DNA of 64,000 bases, taken from assembly GCF_900108335.1 (NCBI RefSeq), contig NZ_FNVT01000023.1:62001-126000 (forward strand). The letters are read 5' to 3'. Below the pieces are notes generated by a model, which searched no databases, had not been told where the DNA came from, and worked only from the letters and a program-made list of their open reading frames with translations. The stretch is from Nonomuraea solani (GTDB taxonomy: Bacteria > Actinomycetota > Actinomycetes > Streptosporangiales > Streptosporangiaceae). The position numbers were made by a program, and so were the translations under genes. This document shows, piece after piece, positions 1 to 8,800 of the stretch. How positions within the stretch are numbered: position 1 is the first letter of the stretch; each line of letters begins with the position of its first letter.

Positions 1-2174
1 AGCCGCCCGACGAGCGGGCGCAGGAAGTCGATGATCTGGCCGCGCAGGGTCAGCGGCGCGAAGGAGAGCAGCGTCCGTACGAATCCGTCGTCGACGGCGT
101 GCCTGCTGTGGGCCATCGCGACCTCGGCCAGGTCCAGCAGCTCGCGCAGGATCAGCCGGGCGACGAGGAACTCCCCGAAGGTCGCGTGCAGGAACTCGCA
201 CGTCGTGAGACGCGTGTCCTTGCGCAGCGCCTGAGCCTGGTGGATGAAGAAGAACCTGCCGATGACCTGCTGGGCCGGCGTCGGCGGGGCGTGGAAGTCG
301 CGCAGGTGCCGCTCCACGACCGGGGCGGGGGACAGCGCGGTGAGATCGGCCGACAGCTCGTCCTCGGTGACCCACTGGCGGCCCCGGTTGAACATGGCGA
401 ACCCCGCGATCGACAGCCGCAGCAGTTCGTCCCCGATCGCGGTCTCCAGGGGGTCGCCCGCCAGCTCCGGCCGCGTCTTGTGGATCTCGCGTTCGGCGAA
501 ACGGCGCAGGATCTGCTCGTACAGGTCGGCGTGGTCCATCGTCTGGGCCCGCTTCTGCAGCCCGTTGTCGGTGGCGTCGTACAGGGCGAGCATCAGTAAC
601 AGCAGCGGCTGCGCGGCGAGCTCCGGGTGGCGCAGCGCCGCCTGCGCGGTCAGGGGGAGCAGCCCGCGCTTCGTCAGGCGGTCGAGATTGTGGCCGTTCC
701 AGACGGCCAGCCACTGTTCGACCTGCCGGTCGGTGAACGGCTCCAGCCTCAGCGCGGTCGCGCCGCCGCGCGGGATGCGGGCGCGGTCGGCGACCGCGAT
801 GCGGCTGGTGATCAGGACCGCGACCGGGCGTCCCTGGTCGGCTTCGCGTTCCTGGAAGCGTACGACCTGCTCCAGGTGGTCGGTCTGCCCGATGCCGGTG
901 GCCTGGAGCAGCTCGTCGAACCCGTCGAGCAGGATGACGGGCAGCGCGCCGCCGGCCGTCCTGGCCAGCGCGGGCCAGGTCAGGCTCTCTCCCGTCGCGT
1001 CCCTGATCGCATGCTCGATCTGGGACTGCAGGTCGGTGTCGGCGGGGACGTCGCGCAGCGTCACGCGTACGGCCAGGAAGTCAGAGGCGGGCAGGCGCGC
1101 CGCCAGGACCTGCGTGAGCACCGACTTGCCCGACCCCGGCTGGCCCAGCACGACCAGGGGCGCCCGGGTCGCGTCGAGCGAGGTCAGATAGCCGATCAGG
1201 AACTCCTGCAGGTCGTCGCGCACGTCATACGACTCCCACCACTGCTCCTGGTCGAGCTGGGAGGCGTCGGTCGCCTCGGCGGTCTGGAAGCAGGGATTGA
1301 TGTACGCCGACCTCAGCGACGGGATGATCAGCCCCTCGGGGACGTCGCCCGTAGACACGATGGGCCGGTCGAGGACCCGCTCATAGCGCCTGGCCAGCGC
1401 CTGGCGCCGGTCGTCGATGGGAATGGCGTTCGAGGCGATCTCTTCCAGCACCTCACCCAGCCCCTCCAGCCCGTGCTGGAGCCGCAGCAGCCGGTCGTGC
1501 GTGGCGGCGTGGTCGAGGTGGTTCACCCAGAACGCCACCTCGGGGAAGTCGGCCGCCAATGCCCGCAGATGCAGCTCGTAGCGGCGCAGCGCGACCGTGG
1601 GCACCTCGCCGGTCAGCACGTCCTCGGCCGCCTGGGAACAGGAGGCCGTCTCCTTCAGGACGGCGATGACGCGATGGCTCAGGGAGGCGTAGAACGTCCG
1701 CAGCACCTCCGGCATGGGTTCGCTGCCCAGACGGATCGGATGTCCGGGAATGTCGCTGTCGTTGAGCACGCCGACGAGCTCTTTGAGCCGGCCGGACGCG
1801 GGCCGGTCGTCGGTGGCCAGGCCGACCTGCGCGGCCCTGCCCGGCCATAACTCCTCCGGCTCGAACGGCGGCTGCACCGCGTTGACGGCCTCGAAGTAGG
1901 CGGTCAGGACGATCACCTTGTGGGCCGCGGTGAGCCGTTCGGTCCGGTCGAAGCGGCCCAGCCCGCGCAGCCGCTCCGTCAGCCCGCTGACCAGCTCCCG
2001 GCTGAGCCGCGCGAGCTCGCCCTTGGCGTCGAAGAGGCTGAGGGCGAACTGGTCGGTCCCTCCCGAGCCCGCCAGCAGCAGGCCACCGGTCAGATTGTCG
2101 AGAGCGGCGACCAGTGCGCTGTCGGTGCCGCCCAGCAGCTTCACCGCGTCGGCGTAGCAAAGTCTGTTCGGCAC
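1..2174 (-). CDS. NACHT-domain NTPase, 3' end outside window (partial)
   Basis: The frame is open from a GTG at 2174 to the left edge: 724 codons with no stop. A GGGGAGG ribosome binding site lies 5 nt upstream (2180-2186), which fixes the start. An N-terminal helical region of about 270 residues, beginning PNRLCYADAVKLLGG, resembles the helical domains placed in front of NACHT modules in actinobacteria. The NTPase core follows: Walker A GQPGSGKS near residues 340-348, Walker B with LLDGFDEL near 412-420, and a downstream ITSR sensor-type motif. A helical C-terminal part continues to the window edge. STAND/NACHT proteins oligomerise on sensing a ligand; several bacterial ones act in phage defence, but no effector or partner is visible here, so a defence role is only inferred. 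The missing C-terminus would hold the sensor. Confidence 0.85.
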   Translation of the reverse strand, partial: MPNRLCYADAVKLLGGTDSALVAALDNLTGGLLLAGSGGTDQFALSLFDAKGELARLSRELVSGLTERLRGLGRFDRTERLTAAHKVIVLTAYFEAVNAVQPPFEPEELWPGRAAQVGLATDDRPASGRLKELVGVLNDSDIPGHPIRLGSEPMPEVLRTFYASLSHRVIAVLKETASCSQAAEDVLTGEVPTVALRRYELHLRALAADFPEVAFWVNHLDHAATHDRLLRLQHGLEGLGEVLEEIASNAIPIDDRRQALARRYERVLDRPIVSTGDVPEGLIIPSLRSAYINPCFQTAEATDASQLDQEQWWESYDVRDDLQEFLIGYLTSLDATRAPLVVLGQPGSGKSVLTQVLAARLPASDFLAVRVTLRDVPADTDLQSQIEHAIRDATGESLTWPALARTAGGALPVILLDGFDELLQATGIGQTDHLEQVVRFQEREADQGRPVAVLITSRIAVADRARIPRGGATALRLEPFTDRQVEQWLAVWNGHNLDRLTKRGLLPLTAQAALRHPELAAQPLLLLMLALYDATDNGLQKRAQTMDHADLYEQILRRFAEREIHKTRPELAGDPLETAIGDELLRLSIAGFAMFNRGRQWVTEDELSADLTALSPAPVVERHLRDFHAPPTPAQQVIGRFFFIHQAQALRKDTRLTTCEFLHATFGEFLVARLILRELLDLAEVAMAHSRHAVDDGFVRTLLSFAPLTLRGQIIDFLRPLVGR

Positions 2175-2182
2175 GAGAGCCT

Positions 2183-2225
2183 CCCCGCCCGCAGATGTCC
2201 TCCATGCTGACCGATGCGGGCGGGG
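2183..2225. promoter_or_regulatory. 11-bp perfect inverted repeat overlapping the NACHT ribosome binding site
   Basis: CCCCGCCCGCA (2183-2193) pairs with TGCGGGCGGGG (2215-2225) around a 21-nt loop. In the NACHT transcript the proximal arm contains the GGGG of its Shine-Dalgarno sequence, so the stem could limit translation. In the opposite direction it lies 3' of nothing convergent; GH42 is transcribed on the same strand, so the stem could also end GH42 transcription. No T-run follows. Confidence 0.5.
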
Positions 2226-2235
2226 ACGTACAGAC

Positions 2236-4257
2236 TTATGGGTGGGTGATCCGGACCACCGCCGCGCCCAGCGGCGCCAGCGTGACCTCGCCGGTCACGG
2301 GGGAACCGGTGAGCAGGTCCGTTCCCTCCGCTCCCACGGTTACGGACGTGCTCTGGTCGGCGCTGTGGTTGAGCAGGAACACGTACTCGTTCGAGGCGTC
2401 CCCCCGCACCGTGCACTCCACGTGCGCGGGCACGCCGTCGAAGCGCGAGCGCACCCCCGCCTCCGCGACCACGTCGGCCACCACGGCGTCGAAGGCGGAC
2501 TGCTCCAGCAGGGTCGCGAAGTAGACCACCCGCCCGGCGCCGAACCGGTTCTCGACCACGGCGGCCCGGCCCGCCAGCAGCCCGTCGGCGTAGGTCGCCA
2601 GCGCCGTGCCCGACTCCAGGTGCAGGTCGTCGCGCCACCAGGTGGACGTCGTGCGCCGTCCGTCGGCGAACTCGACGCCGAACTCCTCGTGCGGCCGCGC
2701 CGGCCAGTATTCGTCGATCTTGGCGCCGATCAGCTCACGGAACGCCCCCGGGTAGCCGTCCGGCCGGACGCGGTTGTCGCCGTCCACGACGCCGGAGAAG
2801 AACGACATGATCACCGTGCCGCCGTTCCTGGCGAACTCGATGATCCGCGCGGCGCCCTCGTCGTCGATCAGGTACGCGTTCGGCACCACCAGCACCTTGT
2901 ACCCGTCCAGCGACGACGCATGGGACACCACGTCCACGGCGTGGTGCCGCTCCCACAGCGGCGTGTAGTGCCGCATCACGGTCTCGGTGTAGCTGAAGTC
3001 GCTGCGCGGCAGGCCGAAGACCTCCTCAAGGCCCCACCAGCCGTCCCAGTCGAACACGATCGCGATCTCGGACCGCGAGGTCGTCCCGGCCACGGGCGCG
3101 AGCAGCTTCATCTCCCGCCCGAGGTCGGTGATCTCCCTGAACGTGCGCGAGTCCGGCCCGGAGTGCGGCAGCATCGCCGAGTGGAAGCGCTCCTGCCCGC
3201 CCCTGCTGGCCCGCCACTGGAAGAACATCACCGAGTCGGCCGCCCGCGACACCGCCTGCAGCGAGCCGAGCCGCATCCGCCCCGGCTCCTTGACGATGTT
3301 GAGCTGCCACTGGGAGACCGCGCTGCTGGACTGCTCCATCAGCATCCACGGCTGCCCGCCCTTGAGCGAGCGGAACAGGTCGTAGTTGAAGGCCGCCGAC
3401 ACGTGCGAGTCGGGGTCGGCCGGGTTCGGGTAGATGTCGAGCGCGGCCGCGTCCTCCTCCGGCGCCCACTTCCAGTAGTCGGCGTGGCGGAAGAAGCGCA
3501 TGAAGTTGGTCATGACCGGAATGTCGTCGCGGAAGGAGCGCACGATGTCCCGCTCGGCGAGGTAGCACTCCAGCAGCGCGTCGGAGGTGAAGCGCTTGAA
3601 GTCGAGGCGGCGGGTCGGGTTCATCCAGTTACGCGGGATGTGCGGCACGTCGACCTGGTCCCAGTCGGTGTAGAGCTGGCCCCAGAAGCGGGTGGTCCAC
3701 GCCTCGTTCAGCCGGTCGAGGGTGCCGTATTTGCGCCGCAGCCAGCTCCGGAAGTTGATCGAGGCGGCCTCGCCGTACGACGTGGGCCCGTACTCGTTGC
3801 TGATGTGCCACATCGCCAGCGCCGGGTGGAAGGAGTAGCGCTCGGCGAGCTTGGTGGTGATGTTCGCCGCGTACTCGCGGTAGATCGGCGACGACGGGTC
3901 ATAGTGCAGCCGGTTGCCGAAGCCGAACGGCTGCCCGTCGTCCCTGATGGGGAACACCTCGGGGTGCAGGTGCGTGAGCCAGACCGGCGGCGCCGCCGTG
4001 GGGGTGGCCAGGTTGACGCTGACGCCGTTGTCGTGGAGGAGATCCATGATCTCGTCCAGCCAGCCGAACTCGTACGTGCCGGGCTCGGGCTCCAGCGACG
4101 CCCACGCGAACACGCCCAGGCTGACGGCGTTGACGCCGGCCTCGCGCATGAGCCGGACGTCCTCCCGCCAGACGGCCGGATCCCACTGCTCGGGGTTGTA
4201 GTCGCCGCCGAAGGCGAAGCCGCCCACGCGTTCCCTGAAACCATCCATACGTGTCAT
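2236..4257 (-). CDS. GH42 beta-galactosidase
   Basis: The product is 673 residues, the usual length of GH42 enzymes, with no signal peptide, so it is cytosolic. The (beta/alpha)8 barrel starts with GGDYNPEQW (residues 18-25). The acid/base Glu is E155 in HISNEYG and the nucleophile is E308 in MLMEQSSS. The trimerisation (Rossmann-like) domain and a C-terminal beta domain follow. The start ATG has GGGAG 7 nt upstream; a second in-frame ATG three codons later is less well placed. It begins 16 bp after the GH3 stop, so the two form an operon. GH42 releases terminal beta-galactose, or alpha-L-arabinopyranose in some members. The pairing with GH3 suggests final breakdown of imported plant oligosaccharides. 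Confidence 0.95.
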   Translation of the reverse strand: MTRMDGFRERVGGFAFGGDYNPEQWDPAVWREDVRLMREAGVNAVSLGVFAWASLEPEPGTYEFGWLDEIMDLLHDNGVSVNLATPTAAPPVWLTHLHPEVFPIRDDGQPFGFGNRLHYDPSSPIYREYAANITTKLAERYSFHPALAMWHISNEYGPTSYGEAASINFRSWLRRKYGTLDRLNEAWTTRFWGQLYTDWDQVDVPHIPRNWMNPTRRLDFKRFTSDALLECYLAERDIVRSFRDDIPVMTNFMRFFRHADYWKWAPEEDAAALDIYPNPADPDSHVSAAFNYDLFRSLKGGQPWMLMEQSSSAVSQWQLNIVKEPGRMRLGSLQAVSRAADSVMFFQWRASRGGQERFHSAMLPHSGPDSRTFREITDLGREMKLLAPVAGTTSRSEIAIVFDWDGWWGLEEVFGLPRSDFSYTETVMRHYTPLWERHHAVDVVSHASSLDGYKVLVVPNAYLIDDEGAARIIEFARNGGTVIMSFFSGVVDGDNRVRPDGYPGAFRELIGAKIDEYWPARPHEEFGVEFADGRRTTSTWWRDDLHLESGTALATYADGLLAGRAAVVENRFGAGRVVYFATLLEQSAFDAVVADVVAEAGVRSRFDGVPAHVECTVRGDASNEYVFLLNHSADQSTSVTVGAEGTDLLTGSPVTGEVTLAPLGAAVVRITHP

Positions 4258-4273
4258 GTCACAGCTCCCGTGG

Positions 4274-6565
4274 TCAATTTGCCGTCAGAAGGAGAGAGGT
4301 CACCGAAACGGTCGTCAGCCGGGGCTCGGCGCCGGTGAACACGTGGACGGGGCCGGTCAGCAGGACGGTCCGCTCGTCCACGACGTCGGCTACGGAGCGG
4401 CGTACCGACAGGCCGACCTCGCCCGGCTCCACGACGCGCCGCCCGTCCCTGCCGGTGAACGACAGCAGCCTGGCCGGCACCTCGAACTCCGCCCGTGCGC
4501 TCTGGCCCGGCTCCAGCTCGACGCGGGCGTACCCGACGAGCTGGGCGAGCGGCCTGGTGACCGAGGCGATGCGGTCGGAGGCGTAGACCTGCACCACCTC
4601 CGCGCCCGCCCGGTCACCGTCGTTGCGCACCACGACCGAGCACCGGATCGGCTCCCCGGCCGCGACCGTCTCGTCGGCGGTCAGGTCCGCGTAGGAGAAA
4701 CGCGTGTAGCTCAGGCCGTGCCCGAAGCTCAGCACCGGCGCCGGGTCGAGGTTGCTGACCGACCCTGCCGCGCCGAGCCTGGGGTGCAGGTAGCTGTACG
4801 GCTGCCCGGCGGTGGCCCGGGGCATGCTCATCGGCAGGCGGCCCGAGGGGTTGACGGCGCCGCTGAGCACCCGGGCGATCGCGCCCGCGCCCTCCTCGCC
4901 GGGGAAGTACGCCTGGACGACGGCCGCGGCGTTCGCCAGCAGCCCCGGCACCGCGTACGCGCGGCCCGTCATCAGCACCACCACGGTCGGCGTGCCGGTG
5001 GCGAGCACCGCGTCGGCCAGCTCCTGCTGGGCGCCGGGCAGGTCGAGCGTCTCCACGTCGCAGCCCTCGCCCGAGGTGCCCCGGCCGAACAGCCCCGACC
5101 GGTCGCCGAGCACGAGGATCGCGACGTCCGACCCGGCCGCCAGGCGCGCGGCGGCGGCGATCCCCGAGCGATCGCCGTCGTCCACGCCGGTGCCCCGCTC
5201 GGTTTCGAGGATCGCACCAGGCAGCTCCGCGCGCAGCGCGTCGAGCAGCGTGGGCGCGGCGATGCCGGCCTCGGCCTCGGGGAAGTGCGGCAGCACGTGG
5301 TTGACGAAGGAGTAGCAGCCGAACAGGGCGGCCACGCTGCCGGCGTTCGGGCCGACGACCGCGACCCTCCGGCCGACCACGTCGCCGAGCGGCAGCACGC
5401 CGTCGTTGGCCAGCAGCACGACCGACTCCTCGGCCAGCCGCCGCGCCAGGTCGCGGGACTCGGGGTCGTCGAGGTCCACCGGACCGGACGGTACGGGCTC
5501 GTAGTCGTCGTCGAGCAGGCCCAGCTCCGCCTTCTGCCGCAGCACGCGGCGCAGCGCCCGGTCGATGAGGGCCTCGTCGATCCGGCCTTCGGCGACCGCC
5601 CGCGCGAGCTCCAGGTAGGCCACGCCCGTGGGCAGCTCCACGTCGATGCCCGCGGTCAGCGCCTGGACGGCCGCGTCCTCGGCGTCCGAGGCGACGGCGT
5701 GCAGGGTGTGCAGGAAGGCGACCGCGAAGTAGTCGGCGACGACGGTGCCCTCGAAGCCCCACTCCTCGCGCAGGATCCGGGTCAGGTAGTGCTCGTCGGC
5801 GGCGATCGGGATGCCGTCGATCTCGGCGTAGGAGTTCATGACCGAGCCGGCCCGCGCGTCCCGTACCGCGACCTCGAACGGGAACAGCAGCGTGTCGGCC
5901 ACCTCGCGCGCGCCCGCGTGCACGGGAGCCAGATTGCGGCCCGCGCGGGAGTTGGAGTAGCCGACGAAGTGCTTCAGCGTGGCGATGACGCCGGCGGACT
6001 GCAGGCCGCGGACGTAGGCGGCGCCGATGGTGGCGACCGCGTACGGGTCCTCGGAAATGCACTCCTCCACCCGGCCCCACCGCTGGTCGCGGATCACGTC
6101 GAGCACGGGGGACAGGCCCTGGTGCACGCCGAGCGCGCGCATGCCCGCCCCGATCCGGCGGCCCATCTCCGCCACCAGCCCGGCGTCGAACGACGCGCCC
6201 CACGCGGGCGGCGCCGGATAGGTCGTGGCCCGCCACGCCGCCAGCCCCGTCAGGCACTCCTCGTGCGCGATCGCGGGGATGCCGAGCCTGGTGTGGTCGC
6301 GCAGCCAGCGCTGACGCGCGGCCAGGGTGGCGCTCGCCTGCTCCGGATCGACGGGCCTGGTGCCGAAGTGACGGGTGATGTGGCCGACCCCGTCGCGGGC
6401 GAAGGCCTCGAACGCCACCTCCTCGCCCTGCATCGAGTCCTGCAGGGGAGCGACCACGCCCTCGTCGCGGTTGACGTTCAGCCACACGCCCACGAGCTGC
6501 GCGAGCTTCTCACCGATCGACATGTCCGCCAGCAGGGCCTCGACCCGGTGTTCGTGTGCAGGCAT
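4274..6565 (-). CDS. GH3 beta-glycosidase (beta-glucosidase/beta-xylosidase type)
   Basis: This 763-residue protein has the standard GH3 order: TIM-barrel domain, alpha/beta sandwich, and C-terminal fibronectin III-like domain (FN3, about residues 640-750). The substrate-binding KHF motif is at 198-200 and the nucleophile is D278 in TVVADYF. There is no export signal, so it should act in the cytoplasm on imported oligosaccharides. Upstream, GAGGG lies a few bases before ATG. It is the first gene of a two-gene operon with GH42. The divergent LacI regulator and the TTTTCCGAAAG sites in the shared promoter region suggest substrate-induced expression. Sequence alone does not separate glucosidase, xylosidase and arabinosidase activities. 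Confidence 0.93.
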   Translation of the reverse strand: MPAHEHRVEALLADMSIGEKLAQLVGVWLNVNRDEGVVAPLQDSMQGEEVAFEAFARDGVGHITRHFGTRPVDPEQASATLAARQRWLRDHTRLGIPAIAHEECLTGLAAWRATTYPAPPAWGASFDAGLVAEMGRRIGAGMRALGVHQGLSPVLDVIRDQRWGRVEECISEDPYAVATIGAAYVRGLQSAGVIATLKHFVGYSNSRAGRNLAPVHAGAREVADTLLFPFEVAVRDARAGSVMNSYAEIDGIPIAADEHYLTRILREEWGFEGTVVADYFAVAFLHTLHAVASDAEDAAVQALTAGIDVELPTGVAYLELARAVAEGRIDEALIDRALRRVLRQKAELGLLDDDYEPVPSGPVDLDDPESRDLARRLAEESVVLLANDGVLPLGDVVGRRVAVVGPNAGSVAALFGCYSFVNHVLPHFPEAEAGIAAPTLLDALRAELPGAILETERGTGVDDGDRSGIAAAARLAAGSDVAILVLGDRSGLFGRGTSGEGCDVETLDLPGAQQELADAVLATGTPTVVVLMTGRAYAVPGLLANAAAVVQAYFPGEEGAGAIARVLSGAVNPSGRLPMSMPRATAGQPYSYLHPRLGAAGSVSNLDPAPVLSFGHGLSYTRFSYADLTADETVAAGEPIRCSVVVRNDGDRAGAEVVQVYASDRIASVTRPLAQLVGYARVELEPGQSARAEFEVPARLLSFTGRDGRRVVEPGEVGLSVRRSVADVVDERTVLLTGPVHVFTGAEPRLTTVSVTSLLLTAN

Positions 6566-6580
6566 ACACCCTCGTTCAGA

Positions 6581-6742
6581 TCGGAAAGTTTCTGGTTAAT
6601 TTTCCGAAAGGTTATCGTGACATTGCCGATCAGTTACGGTAGGCTCCCGCTCATAGCCATGTCAACAGTGCGGTCAAATGACGACATGTCGCTGATCGGA
6701 CCAGGTCAGTGGGCTTGCGGATTTCGTATGATTTTCCGAAAG
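6581..6742. promoter_or_regulatory. Divergent promoter region with candidate LacI operators
   Basis: ATTTTCCGAAAG occurs twice in the same orientation, at 6599-6610 and 6731-6742, one near each divergent gene. Its core TTTCCGAAA is an odd palindrome. The left copy is also part of an inverted pair, TCGGAAA at 6581-6587 facing TTTCCGA at 6601-6607. This layout suits a LacI-type repressor acting on both the GH3/GH42 operon and its own gene. Confidence 0.5.
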
Positions 6743-6795
6743 TCGCCATTCGCCGGTGCCGGCCGGACGGTCGCACCTCGCCAACGGGAGGTCCT

Positions 6796-7803
6796 GTGGC
6801 ACGAGCCACGCTGGCCGACGTCGCGGCGGCCGCCGGAGTGTCGGTGCCGACCGTGTCCAAGGTCCTGAGCGGCAAGAAACACGTGGCCGCCGCCACCCGC
6901 GACAAGGTGCTCCAAGCGGTCAGATCCTCCGGCTACGAGGCCCCGCGCCCGCCGAGCACGCCCAGGGTCGGCCTGGTCGACCTGCTCATCGACGGGCTCG
7001 GCTCCCCGTGGGCGCAGGTGCTCGTCGGCGGCGCGGAGAAGGCGGCGGCCCGGTGGGGGTTCTCGCTCGTCGTGACCTCCTCGGCGCGGCCCGACTTCGA
7101 CCTGCGGCGCTGGATCGGGATGATCCGCAAGCGCCAGACCGACGGCATCGTCCTCGTGCTGTCCCGCGCCGACCAGCGCGAGATCACGGCCATCGAGGAG
7201 CTGCTGCACGTCCCGCTGGTGCTGCTCGACCCGGTCGGGCAGCGCGACCCGCGCCTGTCCACGGTCGGCGCCACCAACTGGCTGGGCGGCGTCATGGCCA
7301 CCACCCACCTGCTGGAGCTGGGGCACACCAGGATCGGGTTCATCGGCGGGCCGCTCGACACCCAGTGCACGCTCGACCGCTACGAGGGCTACCTGGCCGC
7401 GCACCGCACGTTCGGCATCGCCTCCGACCCCTCGCTCACCCGCTACGGCGACTTCCTCGTCGAGGGCGGCCGGAAGCTGGCCCTGGAGCTGCTCGACCGC
7501 GACGACCCGCCCACCGCGATCTTCGCCGGCAACGACCTGGAGGCGGCCGGCGTCTACCAGGCCGCCACCGAACAGGGCATCCGGGTGCCGGACGACCTGT
7601 CCGTGGTGGGGTTCGACGACTCGCCCCTGTGCGAGATGCTCTCGCCGCCCCTCACGACCGTGCGCCAGCCGCTCGACGACATGGCCAACGAGGCGGTCCG
7701 GCTCGTCTCCGAGGAGCTGACCCACCCGAGAGGGCCGGCGGGGACGCGCATAGAGCTCGCCACGACGCTCATCGTGCGCAACAGCACCGCGCGCCTCGAC
7801 TGA
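6796..7803 (+). CDS. LacI-family transcriptional regulator
   Basis: Start at GTG 6796, preceded by GGGAGG (6786-6791). A start further upstream would add about 29 residues lacking the family pattern. The 335-residue product opens with a classic LacI helix-turn-helix (ATLADVAAAAGVSVPTVSKVL, shown here as ATLADVAAAAG then SVPTVSKVL) and hinge, then a periplasmic-binding-protein-like sensor with GFIGGPLD and VVGFDDSPL motifs. It is divergent from the GH3/GH42 operon and probably represses it until a sugar inducer binds. Inducer identity cannot be read from sequence. Confidence 0.93.
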   Translation: MARATLADVAAAAGVSVPTVSKVLSGKKHVAAATRDKVLQAVRSSGYEAPRPPSTPRVGLVDLLIDGLGSPWAQVLVGGAEKAAARWGFSLVVTSSARPDFDLRRWIGMIRKRQTDGIVLVLSRADQREITAIEELLHVPLVLLDPVGQRDPRLSTVGATNWLGGVMATTHLLELGHTRIGFIGGPLDTQCTLDRYEGYLAAHRTFGIASDPSLTRYGDFLVEGGRKLALELLDRDDPPTAIFAGNDLEAAGVYQAATEQGIRVPDDLSVVGFDDSPLCEMLSPPLTTVRQPLDDMANEAVRLVSEELTHPRGPAGTRIELATTLIVRNSTARLD

Positions 7804-7834
7804 ACCGATCATGGGAGCGATACGTCCTGAGGGC

Positions 7835-8395
7835 ATGATGGTTCGTCTGCTCACCCTGTTGTCCCTGGTGACCGCCCTGTTGATCCTTCCCGTCCAGGCG
7901 GCGGGCGCCTGCTCGTGCGCGCAGCGCACACCGCAGCAGTACGTCGCCGACGCGGAGACCGTCTTCACGGGCACCGTCACCCACGTCCGCGTGGACGAGC
8001 CGATGCTGAACGGCGGCCGCGTCGTCGCCACACTCCGCGCCGACCACGTCTACAAGGGCGAGCAGCCCGCCGAGGTCCAGGTGGTGACCCACGCGCAGAG
8101 TGCGGCCTGCGGCTACCACTTCGCGCAGGGTGCCCGCTACCTGGTGTTCGCCCGCGCCGAAAACGCGGAGGTGTCCACGACGTCGTGTGACGGCAACCAG
8201 CAGGTCCCGGCCGGTGATGAGCCGTTGCGGCAGGAGCCGCCCGAGCTGATCGCCGCCCTCGGCACTCCCAAGCGCGTCGTCGCCGCACCACCGGCCCCGG
8301 AGGCCACCAATTGGACGGGCCCGGCGGTGATCGTCCTGGTGGCGGCCGCGCTGGCGGGCCTCGCGCTGGTCCGCCGACGGCGGAAGCGCCGTTAG
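7835..8395 (+). CDS. Secreted NTR/TIMP-like protein with C-terminal membrane anchor
   Basis: An N-terminal signal peptide ends near AAGA, leaving mature CSCAQRTPQQ. This CxC start plus YVADAETVFTGTV is typical of bacterial netrin/TIMP-like (NTR, OB-fold) proteins. A conserved GYHFAQGARYLVFA stretch and later cysteines follow. A proline-rich spacer leads to a transmembrane helix (TGPAVIVLVAAALAGLALV) and a basic RRRRKRR tail, so the domain is held outside the membrane. The start is uncertain: ATG 7835 or 7838 follow GAGGG closely, while ATG 7811 lacks a ribosome binding site. Function is unknown; no protease partner is nearby. Confidence 0.75.
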   Translation: MMVRLLTLLSLVTALLILPVQAAGACSCAQRTPQQYVADAETVFTGTVTHVRVDEPMLNGGRVVATLRADHVYKGEQPAEVQVVTHAQSAACGYHFAQGARYLVFARAENAEVSTTSCDGNQQVPAGDEPLRQEPPELIAALGTPKRVVAAPPAPEATNWTGPAVIVLVAAALAGLALVRRRRKRR

Positions 8396-8484
8396 AGCAG
8401 GCCGGCGTCGCGGACCTTCAAGGCCACGTGGACCCGGTTGTCGGTGCCGAGCTTGGCGAAGATGCGGGTGATGTCGGCCTTGAC
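8392..8484 (-). pseudogene. Relic of a LuxR/NarL-type response regulator (last ~30 codons)
   Basis: Read on the minus strand, 30 codons ending in TAA encode VKADITRIFAKLG, TDNRVHVALKV and RDAGLL, the recognition helix and C-terminus of a LuxR helix-turn-helix. The frame loses all similarity upstream and no start or receiver domain is present. Its TAA overlaps the TAG stop of the converging neighbour. It is a decayed gene end. Confidence 0.7.
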
Positions 8485-8800
8485 GGGGTGTGGGTGGCAG
8501 TCCCGATGGCGGCGGGCGTGGCGCGCGTCCTGCGGCGGGACATCGACTGACGCTTTACCCTCCGAGGTAGATCTATGCCCGGTTCATGGTGATTCGTTTG
8601 CCTTTGTCCTGTTCGGGGGGTAACGTAGTGGTCAGTTGCCGGCGAGCGACCTGCTGACACGCGGGCCTCGCCGAAATCCAAGAGTCTCGGATTCTCCGGA
8701 TTCTTCTGCGCTCCACGCGGCGTCCGTATGGCATGCTGCCCGGCCTCGTTCCTCAAGCGAGCGCAAAGTTGCCCAGTCCCCTAATAAAGGACCTGAGTTA
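8485..8800. other. Intergenic region upstream of the exported barrel protein
   Basis: No gene is supported here. The stretch lies between the LuxR relic and the start at 8801. It ends with AAAGGA (8786-8791), the likely ribosome binding site of the next gene. No convincing promoter hexamers or operators were identified. Confidence 0.5.

Noticed and set aside
627..1850. A 407-codon plus-strand frame over the NACHT gene
   Set aside because: The minus-strand frame here encodes Walker A and B motifs and runs to the window edge. The plus frame is its shadow.
2242..4338. A 698-codon plus-strand frame across the GH42 gene
   Set aside because: Antisense shadow of GH42; the sequence is rich in Arg, Val and His with no domain.
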